A DNA stretch of 64,000 bases, taken from NCBI GenBank assembly GCA_016871755.1, contig VHCJ01000004.1, positions 62,001 to 126,000 of the forward strand, given 5' to 3'. Position numbers and translations under genes: made by a program. The notes below the pieces were generated by a model, which saw nothing but the letters and a program-made list of their open reading frames with translations, was not told where the DNA came from and made no database searches. Shown one piece after another: positions 8,389 to 17,378 of this stretch. Each line of letters begins with the position of its first letter. Position 1 is the stretch's first letter. This stretch comes from Verrucomicrobiota bacterium (lineage in GTDB: Bacteria; Verrucomicrobiota; Verrucomicrobiia; Opitutales; Opitutaceae).

Positions 8389-9149
8389 CGATGCAGGCAG
8401 AACCAGCTCAGCGCCACGACGGCGCCGGCGAAGAGGAAACCGAGGGCGCAACTTGAGACGGCCGTGGCGAAGAGCGCGGCGATCTTGAATTGCGAGCTGT
8501 AGATGATGGTGAGGAAGCCGAGCCCACCCTGGCCCCCGGCGGAGTTGCCGGCGTAGAAATCACCCACGATCGCGCCGATCGGCGCGAGGGTCGCGGCGAT
8601 GCGCAGCCCGGTGAAGAAGTAAGGCAGGGCCCCGGGGGCGCGCAGGAGGAGGAGTTCCTGGGTGCGCGAGGCGCGGCTCATCCGGAAGAGGTCGACAAGG
8701 TTCCGGTCCGTCGAAATCAGTCCCTGAGTCGTGTTGACCACGAGGGGGAAGAAGCAGATCAGGAACGTGATGATCGTGACACTGATGATCCCGGCACCGG
8801 CCCAGAGGACGAGGATCGGGGCGATGACGATGATGGGAGTGAGTTGAAGGATCATCAGGTACGGGTACAGGCTGGCCCGGACGAGTGGTGTGAGCGACAA
8901 CACCACCGCCGCGAGCGAACTCCCGACCGCGGCGGCCCCGAAGCCGAGCAGGGCGCCCTGGAGCGTGTTCAGCGCGGCGCTCCACAGGGCGGGGCCGTGA
9001 TCGTGGAAGGCCCGCAGCACCGCGTGCGGCGGGGGGAGCAGGAAACGGCGCTCGCTCGCGAGGAGTGCGTGGGCGGCGTACCAGAGCGCGATGAACAGCA
9101 CGCCGGTGAACGCCGGAAGGAGCCGGTGGGGCAGCGAGCGAGGGTTCAT
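8355..9149 (-). CDS. ABC transporter permease (SsuC/TauC/ThiX type)
   Basis: This 264-residue inner-membrane protein has about six hydrophobic segments and a central permease loop of the binding-protein-dependent type (FRMSRASRTQELLLLRAPGALPY), which contacts the ATPase. The length and motif order fit the SsuC/TauC/ThiX permease family. Its ATG overlaps the stop of the ATPase gene (ATGA, 9146-9149). A much longer upstream frame is only a shadow of the ATPase gene. It should form an importer with that ATPase and the binding protein at 6005-7045. Confidence 0.85.
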   Translation of the reverse strand: MNPRSLPHRLLPAFTGVLFIALWYAAHALLASERRFLLPPPHAVLRAFHDHGPALWSAALNTLQGALLGFGAAAVGSSLAAVVLSLTPLVRASLYPYLMILQLTPIIVIAPILVLWAGAGIISVTIITFLICFFPLVVNTTQGLISTDRNLVDLFRMSRASRTQELLLLRAPGALPYFFTGLRIAATLAPIGAIVGDFYAGNSAGGQGGLGFLTIIYSSQFKIAALFATAVSSCALGFLFAGAVVALSWFCLHRWHDSYSRSDT

Positions 9150-9928
9150 GGCCTCACGGCGGCGTCCGCCGCAGGGGACGGCAAGGCCCGCAGTTCCTGG
9201 GAGACGGAGGCCACCAGCGATTGGAACGCCGGATTCAGGCGCGTCTCTGCGGTCCGGGGATAGGGCAGGTCGATGGGAATCTCGCGGTGGATCCGCCCCG
9301 GGTTCGCCGCGAGCAGAACGATGCGATTCGACAGGAAGACTGCTTCCGCGACGGCGTGCGTGACGAACAGCGCCGTCCAGCCGTGCTCGGCCCGGATGGC
9401 CAGCAGTTCCTCGTTCAGCCGATCGCGCGTCATCTCGTCGAGCGCGCCGAAGGGTTCGTCGAGGAGAAGGAGCTTGGGCGACAGGGACAGCGCGCGCGCA
9501 ATGGAGACGCGCATGCGCTGTCCCCCCGAGAGCTGGCGCGGGTAATACTGGGCGCGCTCGGTGAGGCCGACGAGCGCGAGGGCCGCGCGGGCCCGCTCCC
9601 GCCGCCGTTCCTTGCTCTCGCCGCGGAGTCGCAGGGGCACCTCGACATTGCGCTCGACGTTCAGCCACGGCAGCAGCGTCGGCTCTTGAAACACGAACGC
9701 CAGTTCCGGGGTCGCGAGCGCGGGGGCGTGGTCGTCGACGGTGAGCGTGCCGGAGGTCACCGGACTCAGGCCGGCAACGAGCTTGAGCAGCGTCGATTTT
9801 CCGCAACCGCTCGGACCGATGAAACTGACGAATTCCCCGGGCGCGATCCGGAGGCTGATGCGCTCGAGGATGGCTGGGCCGTCGCCGTAGCGTTTCGAGA
9901 CAGCGTCAAAGGCGACGGAGGGGCGCAT
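9146..9928 (-). CDS. ABC transporter ATP-binding protein (SsuB/TauB/ThiZ type)
   Basis: This 260-residue ATPase has Walker A (GPSGCGKST, near residues 39-47), a Q-loop (FVFQEPTLLPW), the signature LSGGQRMRV, Walker B with [12 protein letters not shown], and the switch FVTHAV. The sequence places it with importers of nitrate, sulfonate, taurine or thiamin precursors. It is the first gene of the minus-strand operon and overlaps the permease by four bases. It starts 29 bp after the TPR gene stop, so read-through from that gene is possible. Confidence 0.87.
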   Translation of the reverse strand: MRPSVAFDAVSKRYGDGPAILERISLRIAPGEFVSFIGPSGCGKSTLLKLVAGLSPVTSGTLTVDDHAPALATPELAFVFQEPTLLPWLNVERNVEVPLRLRGESKERRRERARAALALVGLTERAQYYPRQLSGGQRMRVSIARALSLSPKLLLLDEPFGALDEMTRDRLNEELLAIRAEHGWTALFVTHAVAEAVFLSNRIVLLAANPGRIHREIPIDLPYPRTAETRLNPAFQSLVASVSQELRALPSPAADAAVRP

Positions 9929-9957
9929 GATGGGATCGAGAGCGGCGCCGCCGGGGG

Positions 9958-10983
9958 CTAGGCGGCCGGGGCCTTGCCATCGAGGCGGGCGACTGCCTCG
10001 CGGCTGGGCCGGTGGTTGGGATCGGCCGACAGGGCGTCGCCGTACGCGGCCCTCGCTTCATCCCGCTGGCCGGTCTTCTCCAGCAGATTGCCGAGACGGA
10101 AGCAGGCCTGCGCCTTCGGCGTGTCTCCCGGTGAAGGCGGGGTGGCGAGAAAACGTCGCAGGGAGGCGATTCCCGCCTCGACGTTCAGGCCCGAGAGCGC
10201 CGCGAGTCGTCCGAACTGGTACTCCGCCTCGCGCAAACCGGGGGACTGCTCGAGCAGGCGGGCGAGTTCGGCGAAGGCCGCCGTCCATTGCTTGCCGGCC
10301 ACGTGGACGCCGATCACGGTGAGGCTACCCCGGACCGGATCCAGGCCGCGCAGTTCCTCCGCCGCGGCGAGGGCCTTGTCGGTGCCGCCACCCGCGACGC
10401 CGGGGGCGCTTTGATAGTAGGCGATCAGGCTGAGGCGGTACTCCACGTGCTGGGGAGCCAAGGCGACCGCCCGTTGGTAGCTGGCGAGGCATTTGCGCGC
10501 GAGGCCCAGCTTGCTGAAGAGCGAGGCTCGAGCCGCGGAAAGCCCATAGGCATGGCCGAGGTTGTGGTGGGTGCGGGCGGCGTTGGGCGCGAGAGCGAGG
10601 GCCTTCTCCAGGAGCGGCACCGCCGCTTCGGGCTCTCCGCGACGCAGGGCGAGCACGCCGAGTTGGTAGGCGGACTCGAGGTGCTGCGGCTCACGGGCGA
10701 GGATGCGTTCGAACGCAGCCTGAGCTTCGGCAAAGCGACGCTGTTCGATCAAGGCGAGGCCTTCGGCTGCCGCCGCGTCGGCGGTGGCAGGCGCCGCCGA
10801 CGCGGCGGCCGAAGTCGCAGGCGGCGGGCCCGACTCCGCCGGGGCCGCTTCGCCGGCTGCGGGCGCGCGGGCGGAGGTCAGGGCCAGCAGGGCGGCGAGG
10901 AGAAGCATCCGGCGGCGCGCCCCGTCGCGGGCAGTGACAACGGAGCGGACGGTGACCGAGGTGCGCATCGAGTGGGAGAGCAT
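9958..10983 (-). CDS. Secreted TPR-repeat protein
   Basis: This protein of about 341 residues has a basic N-terminus followed by the hydrophobic stretch MLLLAALLALTSARAPA, a probable signal peptide, then an Ala/Pro-rich linker and several tetratricopeptide repeats (for example FAEAQAAFERILAREPQHLESAY and PEAAVPLLEKALALAPNAARTHH). TPR arrays act as protein-binding scaffolds. The start is uncertain: ATGs at 10983, 10968 and 10908 are all in frame and none has a clear ribosome-binding site. It lies between the M42 peptidase and the ABC importer, and no partner is evident. Confidence 0.72.
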   Translation of the reverse strand: MLSHSMRTSVTVRSVVTARDGARRRMLLLAALLALTSARAPAAGEAAPAESGPPPATSAAASAAPATADAAAAEGLALIEQRRFAEAQAAFERILAREPQHLESAYQLGVLALRRGEPEAAVPLLEKALALAPNAARTHHNLGHAYGLSAARASLFSKLGLARKCLASYQRAVALAPQHVEYRLSLIAYYQSAPGVAGGGTDKALAAAEELRGLDPVRGSLTVIGVHVAGKQWTAAFAELARLLEQSPGLREAEYQFGRLAALSGLNVEAGIASLRRFLATPPSPGDTPKAQACFRLGNLLEKTGQRDEARAAYGDALSADPNHRPSREAVARLDGKAPAA

Positions 10984-11036
10984 GGCGCGTGGGTAAAATG
11001 GCGGCGGCGCGGGACGCGGCGGACGATCGGCGGAGA

Positions 11037-12107
11037 TCACCAGTGGGCGCGCTCGCCGCGCTTCAGGCCCAGCGCGAACTCGGTCAGGAGGAGCACGCAG
11101 CGTTCGACGTCCTCGAGGTCCACGAGTTCGCTTGGAGTGTGCATGTAGCGCAGCGGGATGCTGACGAGCCCGGTGGCGACGCCGGCGCGCCCGACCTGGA
11201 TGGCGCGGGCGTCGGTCCCGGTCGGGCGCGGGTCCGCCTCGATCTGGTAGGGAATCTGCGCGCGCTTCGCCGCGGCGACGAGGGCGTCGAATATCCGGGG
11301 GTTGATGTTGGCGCCGCGGCAGATCATCGGCCCGCCACCGAGCGTCGATCCGCCATGCTTGCGCGGATCGCAGTCAGGGTGGTCGGTGGCGTGGCCGACA
11401 TCGACGGCGACGGCGATGTGCGGATCGACGGCGTACACGGCGGTGGTCGCGCCCCGCACCCCGATTTCCTCCTGGGTGGTGGCGACGCTGACGACGCGGG
11501 CCGCAAGTTTACGGCGGGACTTGGCGAGGCGGATGAGGGTCTCACCCACGACGTAGGCTCCCACCTTGTCATCGAACGCGCGGGCGGCCCCGATGCTCCC
11601 GTGGATCAATTCAAAACCGTGATCGTAGGTGGCCACATCGCCGATCGCCACGCGGGCCAGCGTCTCGGCCTTCGACTTGGCCCCGATGTCGATCCACAGC
11701 TCGTGGATCTCGGGGACCTTCTTGCGGTCGGCCTCGTCCATCATGTGGACGGCGCGCTTGCCGGTGACGCCCTTGATGATGCCGCTGGCGGTCTGGATCT
11801 GGACGCGGCGGCCCGGGATCATTATCCGGTCGTGACCGCCGATCGTCTCGAAGTAGATGAAGCCCTTCTCGTTGACGTAGGTGATGATCAGGCCGAGTTC
11901 GTCGATGTGGCCGGCCAGCATCAGTGTCGGGTCGCCCTTCGGGTTGAGCGTGGCGAGCCGGTTGCCGAGCGCATCCTTCGCGTAGGCGTCGGCGGCGGGC
12001 TCGACGTGACGGTCGAACACGGCTTGAGCCTCGGCCTCGTAGCCCGAGGGGGAGCGGGCGGCGAGGAGTTCGGTGAGGAAGGCGGGCGGGAGGTACGGTT
12101 TACTCAT
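11037..12107 (-). CDS. M42-family metallopeptidase (glutamyl aminopeptidase/endoglucanase-like)
   Basis: This 356-residue cytosolic aminopeptidase-type enzyme shows the M42 metal and catalytic motifs in order: LAGHIDELG, FDDKVGAYVV, TTQEEIGVRGA, VDVGHATD and TLGGGPMI, and near the end RYMHTPSE with the last metal-binding His. M42 enzymes form dodecameric dinuclear-metal peptidases that trim short peptides. ATG 12107 is preferred over a longer frame from 12203, since the family begins close to the PPAFLTELLAARSPSG segment. It is divergent from hisA with 76 bp between the start codons. Confidence 0.88.
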   Translation of the reverse strand: MSKPYLPPAFLTELLAARSPSGYEAEAQAVFDRHVEPAADAYAKDALGNRLATLNPKGDPTLMLAGHIDELGLIITYVNEKGFIYFETIGGHDRIMIPGRRVQIQTASGIIKGVTGKRAVHMMDEADRKKVPEIHELWIDIGAKSKAETLARVAIGDVATYDHGFELIHGSIGAARAFDDKVGAYVVGETLIRLAKSRRKLAARVVSVATTQEEIGVRGATTAVYAVDPHIAVAVDVGHATDHPDCDPRKHGGSTLGGGPMICRGANINPRIFDALVAAAKRAQIPYQIEADPRPTGTDARAIQVGRAGVATGLVSIPLRYMHTPSELVDLEDVERCVLLLTEFALGLKRGERAHW

Positions 12108-12183
12108 TTCGGAGGAGTGAATTCGAAGTTTGCCTTGGTTCCACCGCGAAATCGAGACTGTCCCGGATTCACTTTCCCGCGCC

Positions 12184-12912
12184 ATGACGATTTTTCCCGC
12201 CATTGATCTGAAGGGTGGCCGCTGCGTGCGGCTGACACAGGGTCGCGCCGACCAGGAGACCGTCTATGCGACGGACCCGCGCGCGGTGGCGGCGGAGTTC
12301 AAGGCGGCCGGCAGTCGCTGGATCCACGTGGTCGATCTGGATGGAGCCTTCGAAGGTGAGCCGCGCAACCTGGCGGCGGTCGAGGCGATCCTGCAGGAGG
12401 GGTTGAACGTGGAACTGGGCGGCGGCCTGCGCAACCGGGCCGTCGTCGACCGGGTGCTGGCGCTGGGCGTCCAGCGGGCCGTGATCGGCACGCGCGCCGC
12501 CGAAAGCGAGGCCTTCGTGGGCGAGTTGGTGCAGGCGCATGGCAGCAGGATCGCGGTCGGGATCGACGCCAAGAACGGACAGGTGGCGGTCAAGGGGTGG
12601 GTCGACACGACGCCGCTGGCCGCCCTGACGTTGGCGCAGCGGATGGATGCCCTGGGTGTCGCGGCATTGATCTACACGGACATTGGCACGGACGGCATGC
12701 TGACCGGGCCGAACCTCGCCGCGCAGGAGGCCATGCTCGCGGCGGTGCGCTGCCGCGTGATCGCCAGCGGCGGCGTCAGTCGCCGCGAGGATGTCCAGGC
12801 GCTGGCCGCGCTGGCCCGGCGCCATCCGACGCTGGAGGGCGTGATCGTGGGGAAGGCGCTTTACGAGAAGCGGGTTGACCTGCGCGATCTCCTCGCCCTC
12901 GCGGCGGGCTGA
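12184..12912 (+). CDS. hisA: Phosphoribosylformimino-5-aminoimidazole carboxamide ribotide isomerase
   Basis: This 242-residue (beta/alpha)8 enzyme performs the fourth step of histidine synthesis, isomerising ProFAR to PRFAR. The family signatures are clear: FPAIDLKGGRCVRL with the catalytic Asp at the start, VDLDGAF, ELGGGLRN, TDIGTDGML with the second catalytic Asp, and ASGGVSR phosphate binding. ATG 12184 is the natural start and has no Shine-Dalgarno sequence. No other his gene is in the window. It is convergent with the flavin reductase, with only 10 bp between the stops. Confidence 0.93.
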   Translation: MTIFPAIDLKGGRCVRLTQGRADQETVYATDPRAVAAEFKAAGSRWIHVVDLDGAFEGEPRNLAAVEAILQEGLNVELGGGLRNRAVVDRVLALGVQRAVIGTRAAESEAFVGELVQAHGSRIAVGIDAKNGQVAVKGWVDTTPLAALTLAQRMDALGVAALIYTDIGTDGMLTGPNLAAQEAMLAAVRCRVIASGGVSRREDVQALAALARRHPTLEGVIVGKALYEKRVDLRDLLALAAG

Positions 12913-12922
12913 GTGGGGTCGG

Positions 12923-14320
12923 TCAACCGACTTGGTCGGCGATTTCCTCAAGCGGGTACGTGATGATCTCAGCCAGCGTGGGATGGTACCACGGGGCCCG
13001 GAAAAGGTCGAAGACCGTTGCCCGCATCGCGAGCGGGCCGCTGAAGCAGTGGATCAGTTCGCCGGCTTCGGGCCCGACGATTTCGGCGCCGAGGATGCGG
13101 CCGCGGGCGGGCTCGGCGAAGACGCGGACGAATCCCCGGTTGGCCTCCATGAGAATGGACTTGCCGTGGTCGTTGAACGGGTAGCTCGCGGCGAGATAGG
13201 GTCGGCCGGCCGCGCGCAGCCCCGCCTCACTCGCGCCGATCGCCGCCACCGGCGGATCGGTGAAGACGACGGACAGCAGCGGCAGCGCGGCCACGGGTCG
13301 CAGGCCGCGGGCGCCCGCGGCGTGCCGGGCGGCCAACTCGCCCTGGGCGACGGCGAGATGGACGATGTCGTGCGGTCCGCACACATCGCCGCCGGCGTAG
13401 ATCGAAGGGGATGAGGTTTGCTGCCAGCGGTTCACCCGGATGCGTCCGTCGGGTCCGCAGGCGACACCGGCGGCCCCGAGGTTCAAGCCTGCGGTCGCGG
13501 GCTCGCGGCCGAGGGCGTTGAAGAGATGGCGGGCGCGCCGGACGACTCGGCGATCGCCGTGCCGGAACGTCACTTCGACGCCGGAGGCGATCGCGCGGAT
13601 GGACTCGATTTGCGTCCCCGTGAAGACGGTGATGCCCTCAGCCCGGAACGCCTCCTCGACCACCGTGGCGGCCTCCGGCGAGTGTTCGCGCAGCACGTGC
13701 GGGCTGCGCTGGATCACCGTCACGCGGGCTCCAACCCGGCCGAGGTACTGGGCAAGTTCGCAGGCCACGATCCCGCCCCCGAGCACGATCACGCTCTCCG
13801 GAGCGCGGTCGAGATCGAGCACCTCGTCGCTGGTCCAGAACGGCGTGGTGGCGAGTCCCGGGATCGGCGGAGTGCTGACGCGGGAGCCCGTGGCGATGAG
13901 GATCGAGGGCGCGGTGAGACGGCGACCGCCGGAAAGCTCCAGCGTGTGGGCGTCGACGAACCGGGCGTGCTCCCGGAAGAGCGTGTAGCGCCCGGACTCC
14001 AGTTGCCGGACGCGGTAGTCGGCGAATTCGCCGATGATGCGGCGCTTGCGTGCCTGCAACGCCTTCATGTCGACCTCCGCCTGCGGGATGCGCAGTCCGA
14101 GGACCCGGCCATGGCGGGCGCGGTGGAGTACATCGGTGCTGTGCAGCAGCGTCTTCGAGGGCATGCAACCCCGGAGGATGCAAAGTCCACCCAGCGCGGC
14201 TCCCGCGTCGATGATGGCGACCTTGCGGCCCAGACTGGCGGCGACGCGGGCGGCGTTGAAGCCGGCGGAGCCACCGCCGATGGCGATGAAGTCAAAGGAC
14301 CGGGTTCGGCGAGAAGACAT
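12923..14320 (-). CDS. FAD-dependent pyridine nucleotide-disulfide oxidoreductase (Lpd/MerA-like)
   Basis: This 465-residue class I flavin disulfide reductase has the FAD fold GGGSAGFNAAR, a redox pair in GGLCILRGCMPSK (CxxxxC), the NAD(P) fold VLGGGIVACELAQ, the second FAD motif YAGGDV and the C-terminal YHPTLAE catalytic His-Glu. Dihydrolipoamide dehydrogenases and mercuric reductases share this frame. CILRGC departs from the usual CLNVGC and no lipoyl or 2-oxoacid dehydrogenase genes are adjacent, so the substrate is open. There is no N-terminal HMA domain or C-terminal Cys pair, which argues against mercuric reductase. An extension to 14359 is possible. Confidence 0.85.
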   Translation of the reverse strand: MSSRRTRSFDFIAIGGGSAGFNAARVAASLGRKVAIIDAGAALGGLCILRGCMPSKTLLHSTDVLHRARHGRVLGLRIPQAEVDMKALQARKRRIIGEFADYRVRQLESGRYTLFREHARFVDAHTLELSGGRRLTAPSILIATGSRVSTPPIPGLATTPFWTSDEVLDLDRAPESVIVLGGGIVACELAQYLGRVGARVTVIQRSPHVLREHSPEAATVVEEAFRAEGITVFTGTQIESIRAIASGVEVTFRHGDRRVVRRARHLFNALGREPATAGLNLGAAGVACGPDGRIRVNRWQQTSSPSIYAGGDVCGPHDIVHLAVAQGELAARHAAGARGLRPVAALPLLSVVFTDPPVAAIGASEAGLRAAGRPYLAASYPFNDHGKSILMEANRGFVRVFAEPARGRILGAEIVGPEAGELIHCFSGPLAMRATVFDLFRAPWYHPTLAEIITYPLEEIADQVG

Positions 14321-14395
14321 GCGCAGGGTGACGAAGCGAAGGAAAGAGACGACCTCCACGAAGGGAGGAGGCGAAAGGTGGGGCGGATGGCGAAC

Positions 14396-14941
14396 TCAGG
14401 CGCAGATCGCCGCTGCGATCTCCGCTCGTTTTTCCGGCGAGACGAGCACCTCAATCAACTCAAGTCCGAAGTCGAGCGCGGTTCCGGCACCGCGGGAGGT
14501 GATGATGCGGCCGTGGCGCACGACACGCGCCTCAGGAAGGCGACCGGGCAACTCTCCCGCCGTCGAAGGGTGGGACGTGTAGCGCGCTCCTGGGGGGAGG
14601 AGTCCGGCGTCGTGAAGAACCAGCGGGGCGGCACAGATCGCGCCGATCCAGCGTCCCTCGGCGTCGCAGGCGCGCGCCCGTGCGACGATCCGGGGATCGT
14701 CACGGAGTACCCGCACCCCGGGGCCACCCGGAAGGATGAGGGCATCAAATGCCTCTCCGTCGCCAAGCGCGGCCAGCGGCAGGTCCGCGTGAAGCGTGAT
14801 GCCGCTTCGGCCCGTCACATGGATGCCCGGGCCGAGGGCGGCGACGACGACCTCCACTCCGGCGCGCCGGAGCAGATCGATGGGCGTAACCGTCTCGATT
14901 TCCTCGAAACCCTCCGGCAGGGGGAGCAGGGCGCGGGGCAT
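14396..14941 (-). CDS. DJ-1/PfpI-family protein (YajL-like)
   Basis: This 181-residue single-domain protein matches the DJ-1/YajL length. It begins LLPLPEGFEEIE with the conserved Glu and has the nucleophile elbow AICAAPLVL with the reactive Cys near residue 100, plus TSHPST and TSRGAGTALDF as in YajL. Family members protect against carbonyl or oxidative damage or act as glyoxalases, and which activity applies here cannot be told. It lies upstream of the flavin disulfide reductase on the same strand (75 bp gap), a plausible redox-stress pair. Confidence 0.85.
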   Translation of the reverse strand: MPRALLPLPEGFEEIETVTPIDLLRRAGVEVVVAALGPGIHVTGRSGITLHADLPLAALGDGEAFDALILPGGPGVRVLRDDPRIVARARACDAEGRWIGAICAAPLVLHDAGLLPPGARYTSHPSTAGELPGRLPEARVVRHGRIITSRGAGTALDFGLELIEVLVSPEKRAEIAAAICA

Positions 14942-15037
14942 GGTGGAAAAGAGGGAGGGGGGGCGGACCATCACCCAGGCTCGAGCCGGGCGAGGTGCGG
15001 GCAAAGCATCCCGGGAGACGCAGGCCCGCGGGGCGGG

Positions 15038-17320
15038 TCAGCTCTTGGGCTCGAGTTGCGCGGTGAGCGGGGCGCGGTCTCCGGCCCAGAGTTCGCGTTG
15101 TTCGCCCAGCGCGAGCGCGTCGGCGACGACCCGGAGGGTTTCGCGGAGGTGCACGTCGAGTTTTGCGAAGTGGGCATCGTCGTCCTCGTCAGTGCTCTCG
15201 ATCTCGTCGCTGCCCGCAGGAGGGGCGCCAGCCGGGTCCGCGGTCGCCCGGTCCGCCGGCGGGACTGCCGGCTCGCGGATGCGCTTCGGCGGGGGCGGAG
15301 CGAGAAGGAATTCGCGGTAGGGGAAGTCGGAGGCGGCGAGTTTCGCCTTCTCGGCGTCGAGCGCCTTGCGGAACGCGTCATCCTCGGCCTTCTGGCGGCG
15401 CCGGTCCTCAAGGTTGAGCGAGGCGAGCTTCTGGTCCTGCTTCGCGCGGAAGAAGTCGATCGACCGGCGGAGGTGGCCGAACTCCGCGAGGGAGTGCTGG
15501 CGCTCTGCGCTCTTGGTCCTCAGGGGTTCGAGAAGTCCGGGGGCCAGCGGACGACCGTCGAAGAAGCTGGTCGGGATTTCGTCCCAGACCAACGCATGGG
15601 GCAGGTCCTTCTCCCCGATGGGAAGAAAGTCCTCGATGGCCGGCAGGCTGATGTCCGGGACCACTCCGTTCAACTGGGTGGAGGCGCCGTTGGGCAGGTA
15701 GAACTTCTGCACGGTGAACTTGGCGGCGCCGGTCTTGATCGGGGAGCGCGCGAGCGCGGGGATCAGGTTGCGCATCTCGACCACGGTCTGCACCGAACCC
15801 TTGCCGTGCGTGGAACTGTCGCCCACGACGATCGCGCGGCCGTAATTCTGCAGCGCGCCCGCGACGATCTCCGAGGCGGAGGCGCTGAACCGGGACACCA
15901 GCACCGCGAGGGGGCCGTCGTAGGCGATGCGCGCATCCTCGTCCTCATCGACCTTGATCTCGCCGTAGTAGGAACGCACCTGCACGACGGGACCACGACG
16001 GATGAAGAGTCCGGTGAGGTCGATCGCCTCCGAGAGCAGTCCGCCACCGTTGCGGCGCAGGTCGAGAACGAGGCCGCGGATGCCGGCGGCCTGAAGTTGC
16101 GTGATCAGCCGCGCCACATCGCCCGAGGCCGAGGTTCCTTCGCCCTCCGGGGTCGAGCCATCCGGCCCGTAGAACGCGGGAAGCGAAATCACCCCGATCG
16201 GCACGGTGACGTCGGGGTTGCGGGCGTCGGGGACCTGGAACACGGCCCCGAAGGCCCGCGCGTTGTCGAGCTTGACGACGTCGCGGGTCAGCACGACCTC
16301 CTTGCGGGACGACGAATCGGTTGCGTCGCCGGGTTGCACGACCAGGCGGACCTGTGTGCCTTTGGCGCCGCGGATCATGTCGACGATCTTCCGCAGCTTC
16401 ATGCCCACGACTTCGATGGGTTCGGCGCCGACCTGGCCGACGGCGTGGATGCGGTCGTTGGGCTTGATTTGCTTGCTCAGGTCGGCGGGCCCTCCCGGCA
16501 CGATCTCGCGCACGATGCAGACGTCGTCCTCGAGGGAGAGCATAGCTCCGATCCCGACCAGTTGGAGACGCATCTGGATGTTGAAGTCCTCAAAGGTATC
16601 CGCGGAGAAGTACGTCGAGTGCGGGTCGTAGATCCGCGCCAAGGTGCTGAGAAAAGTCTCGGCGAGATCGAGTGACTCGATTTCCGAGATGTTCTTGAGC
16701 ATGCGCTCGTAGCGCTTGCGGACGTGGGTGCGGGCTTCCTCCAAGGCGATGGCGGGATCCGAGGACGCCTTCTTGCCCAGCATCTCCGTCACGATCTCGA
16801 AGGTCAGGCGGCGCCGCCACAGTTCATCGGCTTCGACTGGCGTGGCGGGCCACTCCGCCTTCGACCGGTCGAACGCGTAGGCTTCGGCGGAGGCAAGGTT
16901 GATCGGCTTCTGCAGTTCCTCGAAGATCCAGGCGACGCGGGCGCGGACGCGCTCGTCGTAGCGGTTGAAGATGTCGTAGGCGTAGTCCACGCGGCCGAGC
17001 GTGGAGATGTTCCAGTACAGCCGGTCCGGGGGAGTGGCGGCCATGAATTCCCGCTTGTCTGATTGCAGGAAGAAGAGCCGCTGACCGTCGAGCTCGGCCA
17101 TGTAATCGGGGAGGAGGTCGGCGTACGCCTTCGGCTTCACCGCATCGCGGTTGTAATGGACTTCCTCCAGCAGGCGCACGAACTGCGAGACCTCCTTGGT
17201 CAGCGTCGGGGAACTGCGGAAGGCGCGGTCCCGGGGCGCCGTCTCGGCCGGAAGGGCGAGGGGCAGGGCGACGGCGAGAAGGGCGCAGGAGAGCAGGTGC
17301 CGGAGAGTCGGAGACATCAT
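15038..17320 (-). CDS. prc: Carboxy-terminal processing protease (Tsp/Prc, S41A)
   Basis: This 760-residue periplasmic protease has an N-terminal signal peptide (HLLSCALLAVALPLALPAE), a Tsp N-terminal domain, a PDZ domain (about LQLVGIGAMLSLED to VGQVGAEPIEVVGMKL), and the S41 catalytic core with the nucleophile Ser in SASASEIV and the general-base Lys in STHGKGSVQT. A Tsp-type C-terminal domain follows, rich in charged residues. Prc degrades tagged or misfolded envelope proteins and trims C-termini. Two tandem ATGs (17320 and 17317) are possible starts. It starts 58 bp after the rhomboid gene on the same strand. Confidence 0.9.
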   Translation of the reverse strand: MMSPTLRHLLSCALLAVALPLALPAETAPRDRAFRSSPTLTKEVSQFVRLLEEVHYNRDAVKPKAYADLLPDYMAELDGQRLFFLQSDKREFMAATPPDRLYWNISTLGRVDYAYDIFNRYDERVRARVAWIFEELQKPINLASAEAYAFDRSKAEWPATPVEADELWRRRLTFEIVTEMLGKKASSDPAIALEEARTHVRKRYERMLKNISEIESLDLAETFLSTLARIYDPHSTYFSADTFEDFNIQMRLQLVGIGAMLSLEDDVCIVREIVPGGPADLSKQIKPNDRIHAVGQVGAEPIEVVGMKLRKIVDMIRGAKGTQVRLVVQPGDATDSSSRKEVVLTRDVVKLDNARAFGAVFQVPDARNPDVTVPIGVISLPAFYGPDGSTPEGEGTSASGDVARLITQLQAAGIRGLVLDLRRNGGGLLSEAIDLTGLFIRRGPVVQVRSYYGEIKVDEDEDARIAYDGPLAVLVSRFSASASEIVAGALQNYGRAIVVGDSSTHGKGSVQTVVEMRNLIPALARSPIKTGAAKFTVQKFYLPNGASTQLNGVVPDISLPAIEDFLPIGEKDLPHALVWDEIPTSFFDGRPLAPGLLEPLRTKSAERQHSLAEFGHLRRSIDFFRAKQDQKLASLNLEDRRRQKAEDDAFRKALDAEKAKLAASDFPYREFLLAPPPPKRIREPAVPPADRATADPAGAPPAGSDEIESTDEDDDAHFAKLDVHLRETLRVVADALALGEQRELWAGDRAPLTAQLEPKS

Positions 17321-17378
17321 CTTCGCGAGAGTAGGAAACGAAAGAGGGGGAGAGGTTTCGGGCAAGTTCCGCCGGACC

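Noticed and set aside
12923-14320. Mercuric reductase
   Set aside because: There is no N-terminal metal-binding domain, no C-terminal vicinal Cys pair and no mer genes nearby.
13418-16675. 1085-codon open frame on the plus strand
   Set aside because: It is antisense to the flavin reductase, DJ-1 and prc genes, which have full family motifs. Its product is low-complexity Arg/Gly/Asp-rich sequence, a known effect of high third-position GC.
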